From: Paraglomus occultum
Taxonomy: Eukaryota > Glomeromycota > Glomeromycetes > Paraglomerales > Paraglomeraceae
NCBI GenBank assembly: GCA_910592205.1
Contig: CAJVPJ010001043.1
Coordinates: 1-12,970, forward strand
Direction of reading: 5' to 3'
DNA length: 12,970 nt
The notes under the pieces: generated by a model
Told to the model about the DNA's origin: nothing
Databases searched by the model: none
What the model saw: only the letters and a program-made list of their open reading frames with translations
Shown here: positions 9,307 through 12,970 of the stretch, in pieces
Layout: every line of letters starts with the position of its first letter
How positions within the stretch are numbered: position 1 is the stretch's first letter
Position numbers and translations under genes: made by a program

Positions 9307-9376
9307 CCCGTTCGATGTGCTGCTACCTCAACGTGGTGAGCGGGTGACAACGTCTATGGACGGCTAAGAGCAGCAC
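9307..9376 (+). ncRNA. HDV-like self-cleaving ribozyme
   Basis: The nested double-pseudoknot fold can be drawn completely. P1 pairs 9307-9313 (CCCGTTC) with 9338-9344 (GAGCGGG), 7 bp with one G-U wobble. J1/2 is GAT. P2 pairs 9317-9324 (GTGCTGCT) with 9369-9376 (AGCAGCAC), 8 bp. P3 is ACC/GGT (9325-9327/9335-9337) around the 7-nt L3 TCAACGT. P4 is CGTC/GACG (9351-9354/9359-9362) with a TATG loop. J4/2 is GCTAAG, placing the catalytic cytosine at C9364. The P1.1 mini-helix forms from C9329-G9346 and A9330-T9345, and L3 U1/G6 match the U20-G25 pair of the HDV ribozyme. Cleavage is expected just before 9307. One deviation is that position +1 is C (C-G pair) rather than the usual G. Known homologues often mark the 5' ends of non-LTR retrotransposons. 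Confidence 0.8.
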
Positions 9377-9500
9377 AAACACAGGTTTGTCAAATGTTGA
9401 GTTGATATGTGAAATTGAACTAGACGCTTTTTATTAGTTTTGTAGTTGACGGCAATAACGGTGCGGTGAGGTTCGAAGGCTAGATTGGAGCTTTATGGTA

Positions 9501-9776
9501 AGTATTAACGAATATTATCTATAAGCGGCGAGTATTTATACTATTTTACGCCATGCGGCAGTTTACGTTGTCAAGCGGGTGAGTGTTTCCCTATGCGGCA
9601 GTTTCCGTTGCCATGAACTATTAATCAGTTTGTGTAGGACGGTTCGGTGAGTATTAACGAATATTAATATTATCTATAAGCGGCGAGTATTCATACTATT
9701 TTACGCCATGCAGCAGTTTACGTTGCCATGCGGGTGAGTGTTTCCCCATGAACTAACTAATTAATTCTGTAGATAA
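9501..9776 (+). repeat. Imperfect tandem duplication, 149-nt period, with a nested 18-nt motif
   Basis: Copy 1 (9501-9649) and copy 2 (9650-9776) share AGTATTAACGAATATTA, TAAGCGGCGAGTATT and ACTATTTTACGCCATGC. Copy 2 has a 6-nt insertion (ATTAAT). Copy 1 has about 20 nt extra, which repeats an inner motif: ATGCGGCAGTTTACGTTG at 9553, a one-base variant at 9593, and another in copy 2 at 9708. Each copy begins with a splice-donor-like sequence (GGTAAGT at 9497-9503, GGTGAGT at 9646-9652), and the array ends with TTCTGTAG (9765-9772). An intron 9498-9772 in a noncoding transcript is therefore possible but speculative. Confidence 0.85.
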
Positions 9777-10019
9777 GTATCCGAAACATCAGAAGAATAG
9801 TCAGTTAATAGTTAGTTACATTAATGTTATGTATTTCCAATATGTATACGTTAAAGTTGTAAGTAGAATACAAAACAGACTTATTGTTATGTATTTTTAA
9901 ACATGTACATATAAATATATAGAGATGGTGTTTGAAACGAAGACCGCTCGCTGTATGAATAAATTTTTTCTAAAGCAAATAAACAAACGATTGTTGAACC
10001 GGTATGTTATTTATTCTAG

Positions 10020-10806
10020 TTAATGAACATAATTTGTTCCTTATTAACAATATTATCAGTTTTGTTCTACCGTATTATTATATTTATCTCTCGTTATTTC
10101 GACTACCATTCGAGGGCTTTACATTTGGAAAAAGAGTTAAAAATTTTGTTTGACTTATCGAATTATAACTTATGTATTTGTCATTATGACGATACTTTTG
10201 AAGAAAGGATTCCAAATTACAAAAACAGACGATTGTAGGATACGGTTATGATTACAAAAGTAGACAGAAATTGCAAATCTTTTTTCTATAAAAAAATTAT
10301 TCAAGAACATTACGCGCGTAAAGTCGGGGTGCTATTCAAAGCGTTAGTGTATCAAAAAAGGTCAAAAAGCGTTGCACTAAATTACTCATCTAGAAATGCA
10401 ATAAGGCATTGTCTAATAAATGTCACGGCAATATCACAGCCAATAAGATCAACGTTATGTGATAGTAGCGAAATATTTCGAACTGGGTTGAGCCAGAACA
10501 CGTATATATTGGGAAAATCAACCATGTTTTTTTGGTAATTTATAATTTGCGTGGGTAATTGAAGAAGACTATGTTTGTATGGATCAAGATGACATAAAAC
10601 GATTGAACGCAAAATTTGCATTGCTGGACTATATAATAATGGTAGGCAACGAATACTTTTCACCAGCGAAGATTGATTATCCGTTTCGCGAACAACAATG
10701 CTCAATTATATTTCCCATTCATTCATTGTCAATCGAAGACGTAAAGAAATTGTGTTGTACAATCCGTTTCAGTTTACTAGAACCAAAGGTAAACATTGAT
10801 CTGTAA
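10020..10806 (+). pseudogene. Unrecognised run of plus-strand open frames, possible decayed or spliced gene
   Basis: ATG at 10023 opens a 71-codon frame with a hydrophobic N-terminus (residues 1-24, membrane-anchor-like). It ends in TAG at 10236-10238. The same frame continues from ATG 10248 for another 96 codons to 10538, so only one stop separates the two. In a shifted frame, a 75-residue frame runs from ATG 10579 to 10806, with an acidic-helical look (MDQDDIKRLNAKFALLDYII at its start). A donor-like AAG|GTAAAC at 10788 and an acceptor-like TATTTTCAG ending at 11109 would allow an intron. No domain is recognised. It lies on the same strand as the ribozyme about 700 nt upstream, so it may be part of a degenerate retroelement; chance is not excluded. 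Confidence 0.25.
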
Positions 10807-11679
10807 GAGAACTTGCCACTCGGTAGAATTCGTAGAAGAGATGTACAGTATTTACCCATTTATGATTTGGGAAATATAAATCTTGCTCGAGATAGTTGAA
10901 TACATATTGACGTTCTAGCTTTGTTTTTATATTTTATTTTACTTTATTCAATTGCGCGACGCGGCTATCAGAGCGGAATGAGCAGACGATGAATTATACC
11001 AAGCAATTATGTTTTCGTATTTATTTCTTTACTGTTGAAAAATTTGGTAATCATAATGACGAAAAACAGTTTGCCTACCATTTAATTTAGTTGTATTATT
11101 TATTTTCAGCAAGCACCATTATTGAAAGCATAATACTTGGTAAGCAGCGCAATCCCATGCTCAAGACCAGCAATACTTCAGGACAGTACATTAATCGAAA
11201 ATTTTTTGATACGGCATTGGTTTCAAGATTTTTTATTCAAACTTTGTTATTCCTTACCATGTTGATATGCAGTGCTGTATAGAAATATACACATAGTTAT
11301 TGATTGCTAGTATCCATTTGATCAAACTAAAAAATGCCGTAATCGCTCCTTGCAAAGTCAACAATTAAATGATTTATATCATCAAAGAAGGTATGACGTA
11401 ATTTTATCTCTCTTTTAGACACATAATGTGATAAACGTCAATATTTATTTTCACAAAATTTCTGAGCTAAGCCATTTACTAACTTCAATTAATATACTAA
11501 TCTTGTACAGTATTTGATTCCATCGGTTTGCGCACTATAAAAGAATGTACGTATTTATGACGCATAAACTCTCTAATACCGGGTAATTTTTTACTATAAC
11601 TATATAATCGATAATAGAGATTTAGCAATTGACAATATCACGGCATTATTCATCAAGTATTTAAGACCGGGAGGCAATC

Positions 11680-11830
11680 ATAACATCGGCAATCAATCAT
11701 AAAATCGACAATCATTTCGTAGACGTAATACTTTCTTGGCAATTATTTCAGCGACAGGAGTTATTCCCCATAGATTATTTCGCTGACATTATTTCATCGA
11801 TAAATAACTATTCACCAACATTATTTCGAA
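11680..11830. repeat. Degenerate tandem repeat, about 15-16-nt period, ATTATTTCnnCGACA-like
   Basis: ATTATTTC occurs at 11742, 11774, 11788 and 11820. Decayed units lie between (GTTATTCC near 11760, CTATTC near 11808) and earlier (ATCATTTCGTAGAC near 11711, AATCGACAATC near 11703), giving spacings of 14-18 nt. Each unit is followed by a CGACA/CGATA-like segment. The inverse motif TCGGTGAAAAG appears at 11859-11869, suggesting an inverted arm. It looks like an old minisatellite or the decayed end of a mobile element. Confidence 0.5.
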
Positions 11831-12661
11831 ATTAATCTTTTTGGTAATTGACTGACTGTCGGTGAAAAGGTTGTCAATGAAACATTACAGCTGTGAATGA
11901 TAGAATCACGGACCCTTTGCGAACATATATTACGACAGAAAATATTCTGTTTATCTGAGGTAATGAGTACGTTCGCAACAGTAGCAGTCTTTTTCAGTAT
12001 CACGGAGATAAGCAACCTTACGGAGAGTATATTAGCCCAGGAAAGCCATTTTCAAACAATTTACATTTGAGCGAGTCGCTATAACATCACAAACAAACCA
12101 ATTCATAACTGATATTTTTCACGTGATATGACGACAACTACAAGCATAATACAGTAATAGGTTAACTTATCGTGAATTCAGTTAAATGTTTATTAAGGGA
12201 ACAGACAGACGAAGAAAGGCAACTGTATATTTAAAGATTATGACTTACATTATACACGTATATACAGAGTCGCACATCCCGCATAGCAGACACAAACTTA
12301 TAATTATACAAGATTGAAACAGAATGCCGAATTCGATTTATAATTCCGATCTCGTAAATTAAGATACAATTCATTCCAACAACCAAACTCTCCAATCCAT
12401 CTAATCAACATGAAACAGGCCACTGTTAAGATTTGAGTTCTAGAAAAAAGGGGGCGAACCCTACAGAACTGTTCCCTAGTTCGCATGACAAGAATAATAA
12501 AGATAAAAGTATTAAAATATAAAACGCCCCTTGCCCTAGGAAGATGTATGGACGTAATACTGTAATAAGTAAATAAGAAGCGACTTTGAACAAACAAAAA
12601 TCTATAATGGTAATACTAATATGCGTACCTGCGTATGTGCGATGTAACACAAATATTGAAT

Positions 12662-12675
12662 AACGAACATTCGTT
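12662..12675. repeat. 6-bp inverted repeat upstream of the kinase paralogue
   Basis: AACGAA and TTCGTT flank CA (12662-12675), about 40 nt upstream of the start codon. It contains the HSE core GAAnnTTC (CGAACATTCG at 12664-12673). It could be a regulatory site close to the transcription start; the functional reading is inference. Confidence 0.45.
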
Positions 12676-12715
12676 CAACTTGAAAAAAAAAATCTTTTAA
12701 ATTAAACCTTTTACT

Positions 12716-12970
12716 ATGTCGTTGGCATCAGAAACTGTTACTAATCCAGCAATGGACGATTTGATTCAATCCAGTTATGTGGATGAATACAATAAATATA
12801 AACTTGAATGGATTCCTTACGAGGAAATCACCAACGTAAAGCCCACTCAAATTGACAATGTTTACTACGCTATTTATATTCGCAAATGGTATGCAATAAC
12901 GCTGGTATTACTTGGAAGTAGCGAAGAATGCACAGCAACACTTGTGAGTGAGTTTGCTAGGATATACTCA
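12716..12970 (+). CDS. Second kinase-family protein, paralogue of the minus-strand kinase (5' part only, 85 codons)
   Basis: ATG at 12716 follows an in-frame TAA at 12698-12700. The frame stays open to the window edge, so the gene is cut by the window and not broken. The 85 residues match the N-terminus of the kinase at 4067. Shared stretches are MSL..., a DDLI motif, LEWIP (29-33), QIDN(V/I)YYAI (45-53), LLGS.EECT.TLVSEFAR.YS (65-85) and the ACT-ATG-TC start context. The first N-lobe-like unit is therefore duplicated, again without an intron at its SE-F junction. It lacks the roughly 10-residue insertion the other copy has after YYAI. Whether a complete kinase domain follows cannot be seen. 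By analogy it encodes a TKL-like kinase or a related pseudokinase. Confidence 0.85.
   Translation, partial: MSLASETVTNPAMDDLIQSSYVDEYNKYKLEWIPYEEITNVKPTQIDNVYYAIYIRKWYAITLVLLGSSEECTATLVSEFARIYS

Larger units (their letters stand above)
10807..12715. other. Gene-less stretch between the open-frame run and the second kinase gene
   Basis: No gene can be supported. Features seen are a splice-acceptor-like TATTTTCAG (11101-11109) followed by a short coding-looking frame to 11282, degenerate short repeats (11680-11830), and a 6-bp inverted repeat GCGAAC/GTTCGC (12454-12459/12479-12484). The last few hundred bases should contain the promoter of the kinase paralogue at 12716. Minus-strand frames at 12304-12650 overlap each other and match nothing known. 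Confidence 0.5.

Noticed and set aside
10382-10705. 107-aa minus-strand frame opposite the plus-strand run
   Set aside because: It overlaps the plus-strand frames completely and resembles no family; likely a mirror frame.
11110-11280. Possible MULE transposase SWIM-like fragment (AIPCS motif in one frame)
   Set aside because: Only a five-residue resemblance; the rest of the zinc-binding pattern is missing and the frame has a stop just upstream.
1-12970. tRNA, 5S rRNA, CRISPR array or hammerhead ribozyme
   Set aside because: Scanning by eye for GGTTCGAATCC-type T-arms, spaced identical repeats, and CTGATGA...GAAA cores on both strands gave no complete candidate.

Overview
The window reads as nuclear DNA of a fungus, most likely an arbuscular mycorrhizal fungus (Glomeromycotina, Rhizophagus-like). 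The evidence is an A+T-rich background (judged by eye), short GT-AG introns of 71-120 nt, and two gene types that are heavily expanded in those genomes: TKL-type protein kinases with a zinc-finger/WTSxN preamble, and BTB-BACK-TLDc proteins. The assignment rests on family resemblance from memory, not on a search.

Layout. Positions 1-68 look like the outer end of a DNA transposon lying to the left. Positions 69-1478 hold no convincing gene, only one long open frame and a possible decayed ribozyme. A four-exon protein kinase gene runs on the minus strand (4067 to 1479; 778 aa after splicing). A 1.39-kb intergenic region separates it from a divergently transcribed two-exon BTB-BACK-TLDc gene on the plus strand (5458-7029; 483 aa). 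About 2.3 kb without a gene follows. A well-formed HDV-like self-cleaving ribozyme candidate sits at 9307-9376 (+), followed by an imperfect 149-nt tandem duplication (9501-9776) and a run of unrecognised plus-strand open frames (10020-10806). Positions 10807-12715 carry degenerate short repeats. At 12716 a second, paralogous kinase gene starts on the plus strand and runs off the right edge.

The two most striking items are these. (1) The kinase appears to carry three tandem degenerate copies of the kinase N-lobe in front of one complete kinase domain. The introns interrupting the later copies all fall in phase 0 at the same homologous place, as expected from exon duplication. (2) The HDV-like ribozyme fold has all five helices, the P1.1 mini-helix and the catalytic cytosine in place, and a relic with the same layout and spacing lies near 242-300.

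How the genes might work together is inference. A BTB protein usually serves as a CUL3 adaptor or oligomerisation platform, and the kinase is likely a cytoplasmic signalling enzyme. Their head-to-head arrangement would allow shared regulation, but nothing in the sequence proves a joint pathway.
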